From Bacteroidota bacterium (GTDB lineage: Bacteria > Bacteroidota > Bacteroidia > Chitinophagales > Chitinophagaceae): 64,000 bases of DNA. Shown here piece by piece: positions 38,852 through 46,942 of the stretch. Both the position numbers and the translations under genes were made by a program. Under the pieces are notes generated by a model. That model saw only the letters and a list, made by a program, of their open reading frames with translations. It had not been told where the DNA came from and ran no database searches. Position 1 is the first letter of the stretch, and each line of letters opens with the position of its first letter. The stretch is taken from the NCBI GenBank assembly GCA_016715505.1, contig JADJZY010000008.1, forward strand, positions 1 to 64,000, written 5' to 3'.

Positions 38852-39555
38852 ATGCGATTAATATACATCTCTTCATTAGCAACTATTCTTTTGTTCTAAG
38901 TTGCACCCATACTCCTGTAAAAAAAGCCAATCCAACAATTAATCCAAGCACAAATCCCGGAACATCAAATCCATGCGACCCGGATAGTGTGTATTTTCAG
39001 AACAGCATTTTGCCTGCACTTGTTTCCAATTGCGCCATGAGTGGCTGCCACAGCAGTGCTTCCCATGCCGATGGAATTGTATTGGACAATTATACCTCTA
39101 TTATTCAAACCGGAGAAATTGAGGCCGGCAAACCCAATAAAAGTGAGTTATTCGAAGTAATTACCGAATCAGATCCGGATAAAAGAATGCCCCCGCCTCC
39201 TGCAGCTGCACTTTCCCCTGAGCTGATCGAACAATTTAGGGTTTGGATTTTGCAAGGTGCAAAAAATAATGCTTGCCAATCCTGTGACACCAATAAAATC
39301 ATTTCATTTTCACAAGATGTCCAACCAATTATTCAAACAGCCTGTCTTGGATGTCATCAGGGCAGCGGTGCTTCTGCGGGTATTGATTTAAGTTCTTATG
39401 CTGGCGTTAAAGCGGTGGCAGATAATGGCAAACTGAATGGAAGTATTTTACATTTGAACGGATTTAGCCCGATGCCGAAAAATGGGAATCAATTAGACAT
39501 TTGCGACAGGACAAAAATCATCCATTGGATACAGGCCGGATCACTCAATAACTAA
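38852..39555 (+). CDS. Haem c-type lipoprotein, two-module, one frameshift
   Basis: Reading from ATG 38852 gives a signal sequence (MRLIYISSLATILLF); a one-base shift near 38895 then brings in SCTHTPVKKANP, so the lipobox would be LLFxSC. The rest is two related modules of about 80-90 residues: the first with NCAMSGCH (an unusual CxxxCH), the second with CLGCH (regular CxxCH), each preceded by a short ILPALVS or VQPIIQT stretch and ending with a Met-containing PMPKNG or MPPPP. These are cytochrome c-like modules seen in lipoproteins of Bacteroidota and Planctomycetes. It is probably an outer-membrane or periplasmic electron carrier. Next gene follows after 9 bp. Confidence 0.75.
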
Positions 39556-39564
39556 AAACCAAAT

Positions 39565-39936
39565 ATGCGAAATTCTCTTTTATCCATTTTTCTGATTATC
39601 GGCATGATGAGTTGGAATAGTTGTTATTACGACAGCAAAGAAGCCTTATTGGAAGATGCCGGTGGATGCGATACATCTGCAGTCAGTTTCAGCAATGAAA
39701 TTAATCCTGTTATTGTATCTAAGTGTAATAGTTGCCATGGTGGCGCTTCACCTTCCGCAGGCATCTCCACAGAAGGATATACCAATATTCAAACGCTCGT
39801 GAACAATGGTAAGTTATGGGGCAGTGTCAATCATTTATCCGGATATAGTGCCATGCCTCAGGGCGGTTCTAAATTAGAATCCTGCTACCTGCAAAAACTC
39901 AACGCCTGGATTACAGCCGGAGCCCCAAACAATTAA
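39565..39936 (+). CDS. Mono-haem c-type lipoprotein
   Basis: 123 residues. Export signal with a possible lipobox ending at Cys20 (MMSWNSC). One cytochrome module: VSFSNEINPVIVSKCNSCHGGASPSAG has CNSCH as haem site and SAMPQGG gives the likely Met ligand. The sequence is clearly related to the second module of the preceding protein (NGKLNGSILHLNGF versus NGKLWGSVNHLSGY), so the two arose by duplication. It is 9 bp after the preceding gene and 10 bp before the next. Confidence 0.82.
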   Translation: MRNSLLSIFLIIGMMSWNSCYYDSKEALLEDAGGCDTSAVSFSNEINPVIVSKCNSCHGGASPSAGISTEGYTNIQTLVNNGKLWGSVNHLSGYSAMPQGGSKLESCYLQKLNAWITAGAPNN

Positions 39937-39946
39937 ACCCACAGTC

Positions 39947-40384
39947 ATGTCTAAAAAAACAAAACTCATTCTCTTCGCTTTGATGCTCATCATCGTGGGT
40001 GGAGTAATCACCTGGATGTTTGTCAATCAGGGCAATACGGACCATGCAGATAAAAAAGCCAGTGCAACATTTGCGTTGACTGAAATCATGTCGAAATCGG
40101 AATCAGATACAGCCAGTTTAAATAAACTGAAAGATCAGTTGATCTCTATAAATGGCCCCATTAAGAATATCAAAAGGGAAAATAATGATGTTACCATTGA
40201 ACTGGGAGACAGTAATACTTTATCGAGTATGATTTGCCAAATGGATCAACGTCATCTGGCTGAAACAAACGAAATGGAAGCCGGTCAACAAATTCGTATC
40301 AAAGGAAAATTTACAGGTTATACCCTCGATGAGTTAGGACTGGGCAATACTCTCGAAATGAATTTTTGCTCTATCGAAAAATAA
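39947..40384 (+). CDS. Membrane-anchored OB-fold protein (tRNA_anti-like)
   Basis: 145 residues: one N-terminal membrane helix (about 6-26) and a periplasmic tRNA_anti-like OB domain, with ISINGPIKNIKRENNDVTIELG and IRIKGKFTGYTLDELG as the typical strands and a conserved CSIEK end. The family's name is historical; function is unknown. Despite the nucleic-acid fold name it is exported, so an RNA role is unlikely. Its place between haem proteins and YceI argues for a part in the same envelope module. Confidence 0.75.
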   Translation: MSKKTKLILFALMLIIVGGVITWMFVNQGNTDHADKKASATFALTEIMSKSESDTASLNKLKDQLISINGPIKNIKRENNDVTIELGDSNTLSSMICQMDQRHLAETNEMEAGQQIRIKGKFTGYTLDELGLGNTLEMNFCSIEK

Positions 40385-40406
40385 AAACTACTTAAAAAAA
40401 ATAAAC

Positions 40407-40952
40407 ATGAAACAAATCGTTCTCTTTTGCATGATGACCCTGAGTATGTCATTACATGCGCAAAAATATATGACCAAAACCGGCACAGTAGATTTCACTT
40501 CTAAAGCTCCTTTGGAAACGATTGAAGGTAAAAATAAGGCCGTGGGTTGTTTACTCGATAGTAAAACCGGAACTATAGATTTTATCGTTCAAATCAAAAG
40601 TTTTGTGTTTGACAAAAAGCTGATGCAAGAACATTTTAATGAAAATTATATGGAAAGTGATAAATTTCCAAAAGCCAGTTTCAAGGGACAAATCACCAAC
40701 TTATCTGCGATTCAATTCAGTAAAGATGGAGAATACAAAGCAGATGTGAAAGGTAAATTGACTATACATGGTGTTACCAAAGATGTTTCTTATTCCGGCA
40801 AAATCATTGTTCGTTCAGGCAAGTTGATTTTAGCTTCAAGTTTTAGTGTTTTACTGGCTGATTATAATATTGCTATTCCGGGAGCTGTAAAGGACAAAGT
40901 AGCCAAGGAAGTTAAAATCAATGTGCAGGTTTCTCTTGATCAAATGAACTAA
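40407..40952 (+). CDS. YceI-family protein (copy 2)
   Basis: 181 residues with signal peptide (MKQIVLFCMMTLSMSLHA). Core YceI stretches: TGTVDFTSKAPLETIEGKNK, MQEHFNENYMESDKFPKASF, GKLTIHGVTKDV. It shares the HFNENYxES-like motif with copy 1 at 34.6 kb but the two are only moderately similar. It is expected to bind an isoprenoid-like lipid in the periplasm. 22 bp after the OB-fold gene and 8 bp before the DUF5777 barrel. Confidence 0.9.
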   Translation: MKQIVLFCMMTLSMSLHAQKYMTKTGTVDFTSKAPLETIEGKNKAVGCLLDSKTGTIDFIVQIKSFVFDKKLMQEHFNENYMESDKFPKASFKGQITNLSAIQFSKDGEYKADVKGKLTIHGVTKDVSYSGKIIVRSGKLILASSFSVLLADYNIAIPGAVKDKVAKEVKINVQVSLDQMN

Positions 40953-40960
40953 ATAAAAAT

Positions 40961-41881
40961 ATGCTGACACGCTTTCGCATCACCTCGTTTTTTTTGTTGC
41001 TATTTATTTCTACAGGAACTTTCGCACAACCGGATTCAAGCACCAACGAATTGGAAAATTTGTTGGAAGATGATTTGAGTAAAACACCCAAACGTGAATT
41101 CATTAATAATGCGTTCAAATCTTCCAGAGTCATTAATGGCCACTCCATGGAAATGATTGGGAAAGGCGTTTTGGATTTCCGGATTCTACATCGCTTTGGT
41201 CAAATCAATGGCGGATTCCGTGAACTCTTTGGTTTAGATCAAGCCTCGATGCGGTTTGGATTTGACCTTGGCTTGACGAAGAATATGACCATCGGCATTG
41301 GCCGAAGTACATTCAACAAGGAAGTAGATGGATTTGTCAAATACAGACTCATTCATCAACATAAAAAATACAAACCCATACCTTTCTCTTTGGTTTGGGT
41401 TTCCGGTATGACGATGAATACCACTAAAATTACTGACCCGGCATTAAATCTATTCACCAATCGATTGGGTTATTATCATCAAATGATCTTAGGTCGAAAA
41501 TTTGGCGAAGCCTTTACCTTACAACTCTCCCCTACTTTTGTACATCGTAATCTGGTAGATTTAAAATCGGACAAGAATGACCTCCTCGCCGTTGGTGTAG
41601 GTGCCCGTGTCAAATTAACCAATCGAAGTGCCATCATTTTAGATGCATTTCCGATTGCCTATGGAGCCAGATCCAATTATAATCAATGGCCTATCTCCAT
41701 TGGCTTTGATATTGAAACGGGTGGTCACGTTTTTCAATTGCATGTTTCAAATACCCGCGGAATGAACGAAAAAGCCTTTATTGGCGAAACGACTCAGCGA
41801 TGGGATAAAGGTGAAATACAAATCGGGTTTAACCTCTCTCGGGTTTTTACAGTGATGCGCAATGACGATACCAGTTGGTAG
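40961..41881 (+). CDS. DUF5777-family outer-membrane barrel
   Basis: 306 residues with signal peptide (about 1-23). The DUF5777 signature is present: FKSSRVINGHSMEMIGKGVLDFRI, then RFGFDLGLTKNMTIGIGRS and further amphipathic strands up to the C-terminal aromatic end. It is predicted to be an outer-membrane beta-barrel. In Bacteroidota this family often follows YceI and cytochrome genes, and here it ends the run of YceI / kinase / regulator / haem lipoproteins / OB / YceI. Function unknown; a conduit or channel role is inference. Confidence 0.85.
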   Translation: MLTRFRITSFFLLLFISTGTFAQPDSSTNELENLLEDDLSKTPKREFINNAFKSSRVINGHSMEMIGKGVLDFRILHRFGQINGGFRELFGLDQASMRFGFDLGLTKNMTIGIGRSTFNKEVDGFVKYRLIHQHKKYKPIPFSLVWVSGMTMNTTKITDPALNLFTNRLGYYHQMILGRKFGEAFTLQLSPTFVHRNLVDLKSDKNDLLAVGVGARVKLTNRSAIILDAFPIAYGARSNYNQWPISIGFDIETGGHVFQLHVSNTRGMNEKAFIGETTQRWDKGEIQIGFNLSRVFTVMRNDDTSW

Positions 41882-41960
41882 TTGATTGATTCAGACAAAT
41901 TATTGTGATAGAAAACCAACTGCATCCCTTAATTTTCTCTACTCATCAAGTCCACACAAA

Positions 41961-41988
41961 ATTGTCATACTCAGACAAACTACCTTTG
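41961..41988 (+). promoter_or_regulatory. Promoter: ATTG, 16 bp, TACCTTTG
   Basis: A TTG-type -33 element (41961-41964) and a TACCTTTG -7 box (41981-41988) are spaced 16 bp, the same spacing as at 58059-58086. The start codon of the lipoprotein gene is 20 bp further at 42008. Confidence 0.6.
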
Positions 41989-42007
41989 GGTTAGAAAAAT
42001 TAAAATC

Positions 42008-42442
42008 ATGAAAAAAATAGTTATCGGGCTTTTAGCAATCACCTTTTCATTGGGGTCCTGCACAACTTCAAGCCGATCATCCAATAACAATACGACCACT
42101 CCCGCACAGGTCATCCAAACTGTTCAAAGTGGTGCCTGGAAAATCAGTTACTTTTTTGATTCAGGGAAAAATGAAACGAATAATTACAACAATTATCTGT
42201 TTACTTTTCAATCAAACGGAACTCTTACTGCGTCCAATGGCTCCAATACTGTAAACGGAACCTGGAGTAGTGGCAATGATGATAGTCAAACCAAACTGGA
42301 TATTTCACTAGGAAATACAAATCCTTGGGATGATATCTCCGATGATTGGCATGTAATTGCGCAGTCAAGCACACAAATTCAATTACAAGATGTAAGCGGC
42401 GGCAGTGGAGATATTGATTATCTCACTTTTACGAAAAACTAA
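42008..42442 (+). CDS. Small lipocalin-like lipoprotein
   Basis: 144 residues with a clear lipoprotein signal (lipobox SLGSC, Cys18), a Ser/Thr/Asn-rich linker, and a beta-rich domain (SGAWKISYFFDSGKNET, FTFQSNGTLTASNG, NTVNGTWS) resembling the lipocalin-like DUF4923/DUF5004-type lipoproteins of Bacteroidota. No catalytic residues are seen. Own promoter at 41961-41988; the gene is convergent with the AlkC-type gene. Confidence 0.75.
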   Translation: MKKIVIGLLAITFSLGSCTTSSRSSNNNTTTPAQVIQTVQSGAWKISYFFDSGKNETNNYNNYLFTFQSNGTLTASNGSNTVNGTWSSGNDDSQTKLDISLGNTNPWDDISDDWHVIAQSSTQIQLQDVSGGSGDIDYLTFTKN

Positions 42443-42476
42443 ACTCTTTATTGATAAAATTTGAAGATCCCCCTGA

Positions 42477-43562
42477 TCAATCCACCTGGAGATCAAAGAA
42501 TTTTTTAGCCAAAATATTCCCATTCACTTGTATGGACAGTTGATGTTTTCCGGCAAAGTGTTTACGCGTTGAAAAGTCTTTCATGGTCTGCTTTTTTTGT
42601 ATCATCACCTTTTCTCCTGGGTGAATATCAAATGTCTTTAATTTAAAGACTTTGGAAGATGACCTATTCTCAGGGCGGCAATAGTCAATGACATAGTCGA
42701 CAATGAGTCGCTCTTTCCTTTTTGAAGCTGAATTCAGTTCGAAAGAAAATGCCAGATCCTCTCCTAATTGAATTGGGGTATTTAAAATTTTAAAATTGGA
42801 TAATTTTACCTCGACTCCGGTTTTAACGCCCATCACTTTCAGCAAATCCGGATCACCTTTCTTAATGAGAGTCCTGCAGGCATGCTGAATAATCCAATCA
42901 GTGTGCGAATGCTGTCCCTTCCATTCTTTGACTAAATCAATCACATATTTTGGATGGTCTTTCGAAAAATCGTTGATATGATTGGCCACCGATTTCCGTA
43001 CATATAAAGATTCATCTTTTTTCAGATGATCCAATACAGGACGGGTTAGTTGAGGGGCACGAACCACAGCATCCAATTTAAATGACCAGGGTAAGCGTGG
43101 ACGACACGACTCTGATGACAACCTGCGCACATGGTGATTGTCGTGTTTAGCCCATTGTTTTAGATGAATCAAAGCCCGCTCAAAATCGGCTTTCAAAAAA
43201 TGTCTGACCGCAAATTCACTCGAACCCAATGAAGTCAATTCTGCCAAATACTGCATACTCAAATCAAATTCGTTCATCCCAAACTGAGATACAAAATCCG
43301 GATAAACCAAACTGGTATATCCCGTAGGCATTTGAAATGCAATTTTTTTGATCAGTTGAAAGTCTTTCTTTGGTTTACCCGAGAGATGCTCAAATAATAC
43401 CTGAGAAGTATGTCGCAACCTCTCATTCAATGACCTAGTATCTAATTGATGCAGGCACTTTTTGAGGAAATGTTTGCGATCGAAATCAGGAATAACCTGC
43501 TCACACACTTTTGATAGTTGTTCATAATAAGATTGATTAAACATCTCCTTGAGTGGTTCCAT
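42477..43562 (-). CDS. DNA alkylation repair glycosylase, AlkC-type, with C-terminal Ig-like domain
   Basis: 361 residues. The HEAT-like repeat region (about 1-245) carries the family hallmark HVRRLSSESCRPRLPW near residue 150 and SLYVRKSVANHINDFSKDHP, as in AlkC/AlkD enzymes that remove N3- and N7-alkylated purines from DNA. The C-terminal 100 residues (LGEDLAFSFELNSASK, LIVDYVIDYCRPENRSS) form a beta-sandwich; AlkC proteins with such an Ig-like addition are known, which favours AlkC over AlkD. Cytosolic. It is flanked by unrelated genes and is probably constitutive or stress-induced from its own promoter. Confidence 0.85.
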   Translation of the reverse strand: MEPLKEMFNQSYYEQLSKVCEQVIPDFDRKHFLKKCLHQLDTRSLNERLRHTSQVLFEHLSGKPKKDFQLIKKIAFQMPTGYTSLVYPDFVSQFGMNEFDLSMQYLAELTSLGSSEFAVRHFLKADFERALIHLKQWAKHDNHHVRRLSSESCRPRLPWSFKLDAVVRAPQLTRPVLDHLKKDESLYVRKSVANHINDFSKDHPKYVIDLVKEWKGQHSHTDWIIQHACRTLIKKGDPDLLKVMGVKTGVEVKLSNFKILNTPIQLGEDLAFSFELNSASKRKERLIVDYVIDYCRPENRSSSKVFKLKTFDIHPGEKVMIQKKQTMKDFSTRKHFAGKHQLSIQVNGNILAKKFFDLQVD

Positions 43563-43686
43563 TCATGCAAGATATTGCCTTCAACAGAGAAGTCAAAACA
43601 TAAATTCATCAAAGGCCAAGTTCACTCGCTTATAATTTTTTTCAGATTCCCGGAATACGTACCTTCCCGATTCAATACTTGATAAG

Positions 43687-44589
43687 ATGTTTGCAGATGC
43701 GATAGATCAGATACATGAATTCACAAAACCCATTCATTCCATTGTTCGTTATTATGATGGCAGAATGGTACCCGGTACAGCAACTTTATTTTTCGTCAAT
43801 GAAAATGGAGTTGCCATCACTTGCAAACACGTTGTGGAATTTATTATCCAGTCGGAAAAATGCAATGCTGCTTACCAAAATTTCAAACAGGAAAAACAAC
43901 AATTACCACGTGATCAATACTATGCCTCTGCATTACAGAATTTGGAAAAAAAATATCAGTATCATCCGAATGCGATTGTGCAAATTCAGAACCAATTTCT
44001 AAACTCCGTGGATGGCTTCAAAAATTTAAAAATTCACATGCATCCTTTTCTGGATTTAGCGATTATTCAATTTCAACAGTTTGAGATAAAACGATATCAG
44101 TCATGTGCTCAATTTGTTCAGGACGAATATCCCATCCGACAGGGTGAGTACTTATGCCGATTAGGTTACCCTTTTCCTGAGTTCAATAATTATGCATACA
44201 ACGATACAACAGACGATGTTCAGTTTACCCAAACCGGACAAACTGTATCTCCGCGTTTCCCCATTGATGGAATCATTACCCGATTCGGTATTCAACAAGG
44301 ACTGAAAGCGACCATTGAAATGAGCACGCCGGGTTTACGAGGTCAAAGCGGCGGCCCGCTATTTGATCGGTACGGACGTATTTTTGGTATGCAAAGTATG
44401 ACCAGTCATCTCCATTTAGGTTTTGATATGATGAATCGTGAAGTATTGATTGATGGTGTTCCTACCAAAGTTTCGAACAGTCCCTTTTTACATGTAGGGC
44501 ATTGTATTCATGCCGATCGGATCAAGGATTTCCTCAAAGAACATCAAATCCCCTTTTACATTTCTACGCAACAAACCGAATCATTGTAG
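43687..44589 (+). CDS. Trypsin-like serine peptidase without signal peptide
   Basis: 300 residues, chymotrypsin fold: His48 in AITCKHVV, Asp123 in FLDLAIIQF and Ser221 in GLRGQSGGPLFDRYG form the expected triad. A 60-residue charged insert (about 52-112) lies between His and Asp. No export signal or transmembrane helix is visible, so it may be cytoplasmic, which is unusual for this family but common for members linked to stress or defence. No partner domain is present. The 3' end overlaps the threonine aldolase gene by 9 bp, tail to tail. Confidence 0.85.
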   Translation: MFADAIDQIHEFTKPIHSIVRYYDGRMVPGTATLFFVNENGVAITCKHVVEFIIQSEKCNAAYQNFKQEKQQLPRDQYYASALQNLEKKYQYHPNAIVQIQNQFLNSVDGFKNLKIHMHPFLDLAIIQFQQFEIKRYQSCAQFVQDEYPIRQGEYLCRLGYPFPEFNNYAYNDTTDDVQFTQTGQTVSPRFPIDGIITRFGIQQGLKATIEMSTPGLRGQSGGPLFDRYGRIFGMQSMTSHLHLGFDMMNREVLIDGVPTKVSNSPFLHVGHCIHADRIKDFLKEHQIPFYISTQQTESL

Positions 44590-45600
44590 CAATTCTATTT
44601 GTTCACAAACATAGTTGGTCATCTGATCATCCACGCCTAAATGAAAGACCATACGAATTTGATGGGCAGCAATGGGCATTGAATCGATACCGATTGTCTT
44701 GAGTTTTTCCACGAGAGAATGTGCAGTATAAGGCGATAAAATTTCGGCGATCACAATATTGGTTTCAACTGGTAATATTTCGCCAACAAAAGATTTACGT
44801 TCCAGCACCGACACCAATTGTCGGGCATGTACATGATCACGTTCTAAAAGAGGCAAATGATGTTTCAAGGCATATCGGCAAGCCTCAGCGAGATATCCGG
44901 CCTGACGCATTCCTCCTCCAAAAATTTTTCGGATTCGACGAGCTTGTTGAATCATTGAATGTGAACCGACAAGAAGACTCCCAACAGGAGCACCCATCCC
45001 TTTCGACATACAAACCGATAAAGTATCGAAATGTTTTGCATACCATTGAGGGGATTGCCCGCCGGCAATAATGGCATTCCAAATGCGCGCGCCATCGAGG
45101 TGCAATGCAATTCCTCTGGAACGACAAAGTGCGCTGATATCAGCAATGGCTTCTTCGGTGTAACAACTTCCTCCTCCCCGATTAGCTGTATTTTCTAAAC
45201 TCACCAATCGTGTTCGAGGTTTATGTACATCATCCGGATTAATATACGGTTCAATCATTTCTCGACACAATCGCCCGCGATCACCTTTCAATATTCGGGT
45301 TTGACAACCACTATTAAATGCAATTCCTCCTCCTTCGTATAAAAAAACATGGCTATTTTCATCACAAATGATTTCATCTCCAGGTTGTGTGTGACACTTA
45401 ATGGCAATTTGATTGCTCATTGTTCCGCTTGCACAAAACAAGGCGCTTTCCATGCCGAAGAACTCCGCTATTTCTTCTTCGAGAAGATTTACGGTGGGGT
45501 CTTCTCTAAAAACATCATCACCTACTTCAGCACGAAACATGGTTTCAAGCATCTCCGGTGTCGGTTTGGTAAAAGTGTCTGATCGTAATTCTATTCGCAT
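44581..45600 (-). CDS. ltaE: Low-specificity L-threonine aldolase
   Basis: PLP enzyme that splits L-threonine (and allo-threonine) to glycine and acetaldehyde. Landmarks: LRSDTFTKPTPEML at the N-terminus, GDDVFREDPTVNLLE, CASGTMSN, the PLP-lysine Lys200 in SVCMSKGMGAPVGS, and RKIFGGGMRQAG. 339 residues, normal. Together with tdh in the first 3 kb it gives the cell two routes from threonine to glycine. Confidence 0.94.
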   Translation of the reverse strand: MRIELRSDTFTKPTPEMLETMFRAEVGDDVFREDPTVNLLEEEIAEFFGMESALFCASGTMSNQIAIKCHTQPGDEIICDENSHVFLYEGGGIAFNSGCQTRILKGDRGRLCREMIEPYINPDDVHKPRTRLVSLENTANRGGGSCYTEEAIADISALCRSRGIALHLDGARIWNAIIAGGQSPQWYAKHFDTLSVCMSKGMGAPVGSLLVGSHSMIQQARRIRKIFGGGMRQAGYLAEACRYALKHHLPLLERDHVHARQLVSVLERKSFVGEILPVETNIVIAEILSPYTAHSLVEKLKTIGIDSMPIAAHQIRMVFHLGVDDQMTNYVCEQIELLQ

Positions 45601-45626
45601 CGGACAAATATAATAGCGACTTACGA

Positions 45627-46727
45627 CTATTGAATTTGAATTTTTTTATTCAGTTCCTTGCCATCATAATTTAATTTCAAAACGTATGTCCCTGCTTGCA
45701 GATGATTTAATGGCAATAATTCACTCAAAATCCCATTGACTTGAAAACGAAAATGAGCAGCCTGTTTTCCAGACAAATCCAGGATCCTTATTTCGAGAGG
45801 CCCATTGACGACTTCTTCAAATTTGAGTTCGAACAAACCGTTTGAAGGGTTGGGGAAAATATTCAAGTCAGGAATCGAGGTACCACTGTAGGATAATGGA
45901 TTCCATCCCCAGTAATTCATTTGATTCCAGCTTGGGCCACTGCCTGAATTCAGACCAATCATTTCTAGCACCGGAATCTTCTTTTCCTGACCAAGCCATC
46001 GAATTTCAATTGGATTTGAATTAAATGGCAAAGCCCCAAATGTCGTAATCAACGAATCCGTTCTTTGAATTTCACTTTTTATTCTGAGCACCTCAAAAGT
46101 ACCTGTTGGAATACTCAATTCTCCCCAGGCATCAACATGGTTGACTCGTTGCTGACTTCTTTTAATTTGAATATTTCCTAAACCGCCCAAAGGCACACTC
46201 ACATCAAAACCGGAAACGGAAGAGTCCTTGTTATCATACATCAGAGGAAAGCGATATAAAACATCAGGAGAAGAATAAACAGCAGGGACTGGTATTGCAA
46301 TAGTTTGGCCCGGTATTAATAGATTTCCTCCAAAACCTTTCACTTCCAAACGATCATTATTGTTTGAATAATTATAATATTCGTAAGCATCGGTGAGTGT
46401 TCCATTTCCAAGAGCTTGTCCACCCAATAAGGGTTTCGCAAAATCACAGGATAAAAACACGAGTTGAAAAACCAATGGAGTCGCACTCATTGGAACAAAT
46501 TTCGACCAGGATGCAGAACCTTGAAGTTGGGTTTCATACCAGTTCTGATTGGGACCATTCATTGCCGAAGCGTTATTGTTGAATCCATTCACAGCCGTAA
46601 ATGCTATACTGTCAGGCAAAGTACTCACGGAAGTAGGTTTGGGAAAATCCAATCGACTCAAAGTAATCTGAGAAAGGCACTGAGAATAAAGTCCCAAACA
46701 AACTAAAAAACAGGTGATATTTTTCAT
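45627..46727 (-). CDS. Secreted T9SS protein of unknown function
   Basis: 366 residues: signal peptide (about 1-20), a beta-rich body with repeated Gly/Asn and no motif I recognise, and a C-terminal T9SS sorting domain (LNIFPNPSNGLFELKF to GKELNKKIQIQ). Such proteins are exported by the type IX system and usually surface attached. It is transcribed away from the carotenoid operon; the spacer between them holds a strong inverted repeat. Confidence 0.75.
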   Translation of the reverse strand: MKNITCFLVCLGLYSQCLSQITLSRLDFPKPTSVSTLPDSIAFTAVNGFNNNASAMNGPNQNWYETQLQGSASWSKFVPMSATPLVFQLVFLSCDFAKPLLGGQALGNGTLTDAYEYYNYSNNNDRLEVKGFGGNLLIPGQTIAIPVPAVYSSPDVLYRFPLMYDNKDSSVSGFDVSVPLGGLGNIQIKRSQQRVNHVDAWGELSIPTGTFEVLRIKSEIQRTDSLITTFGALPFNSNPIEIRWLGQEKKIPVLEMIGLNSGSGPSWNQMNYWGWNPLSYSGTSIPDLNIFPNPSNGLFELKFEEVVNGPLEIRILDLSGKQAAHFRFQVNGILSELLPLNHLQAGTYVLKLNYDGKELNKKIQIQ

Positions 46728-46807
46728 GGAATCAAACTAAGAGCAACAAAATACAATGCAATGTTTAAGAATGAAACTTTTGCCTCTATCATTCGGTAAA
46801 CTTTTTC

Positions 46808-46851
46808 TGATAGCCTATTCTTTTTCGGCGTTTCCGGCGAATAGGCTATCA
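46808..46851. promoter_or_regulatory. 13-bp-arm inverted repeat in front of the carotenoid operon
   Basis: Perfect arms TGATAGCCTATTC (46808-46820) and GAATAGGCTATCA (46839-46851) with an 18-nt spacer, about 92 bp before the crtI start and about 80 bp from the divergent T9SS gene. No T run follows, so it is not a normal terminator. It could be an operator for a regulator of the operon or an mRNA leader hairpin. Confidence 0.65.
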
Positions 46852-46942
46852 TTAGAATCTATTTATCACCACATTGATATTTTCTTGCTGCTATCACTAT
46901 TTAAAAAAAACGAGCCGGGATTCTTCCCTTATGTTTGTTAAG

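Noticed and set aside
44581..44589. Short tail-to-tail overlaps of convergent genes (also at 11831, 26491 and 61901)
   Set aside because: They look striking as a set, but convergent overlaps of 9-19 bp are ordinary in compact genomes and need no special mechanism.
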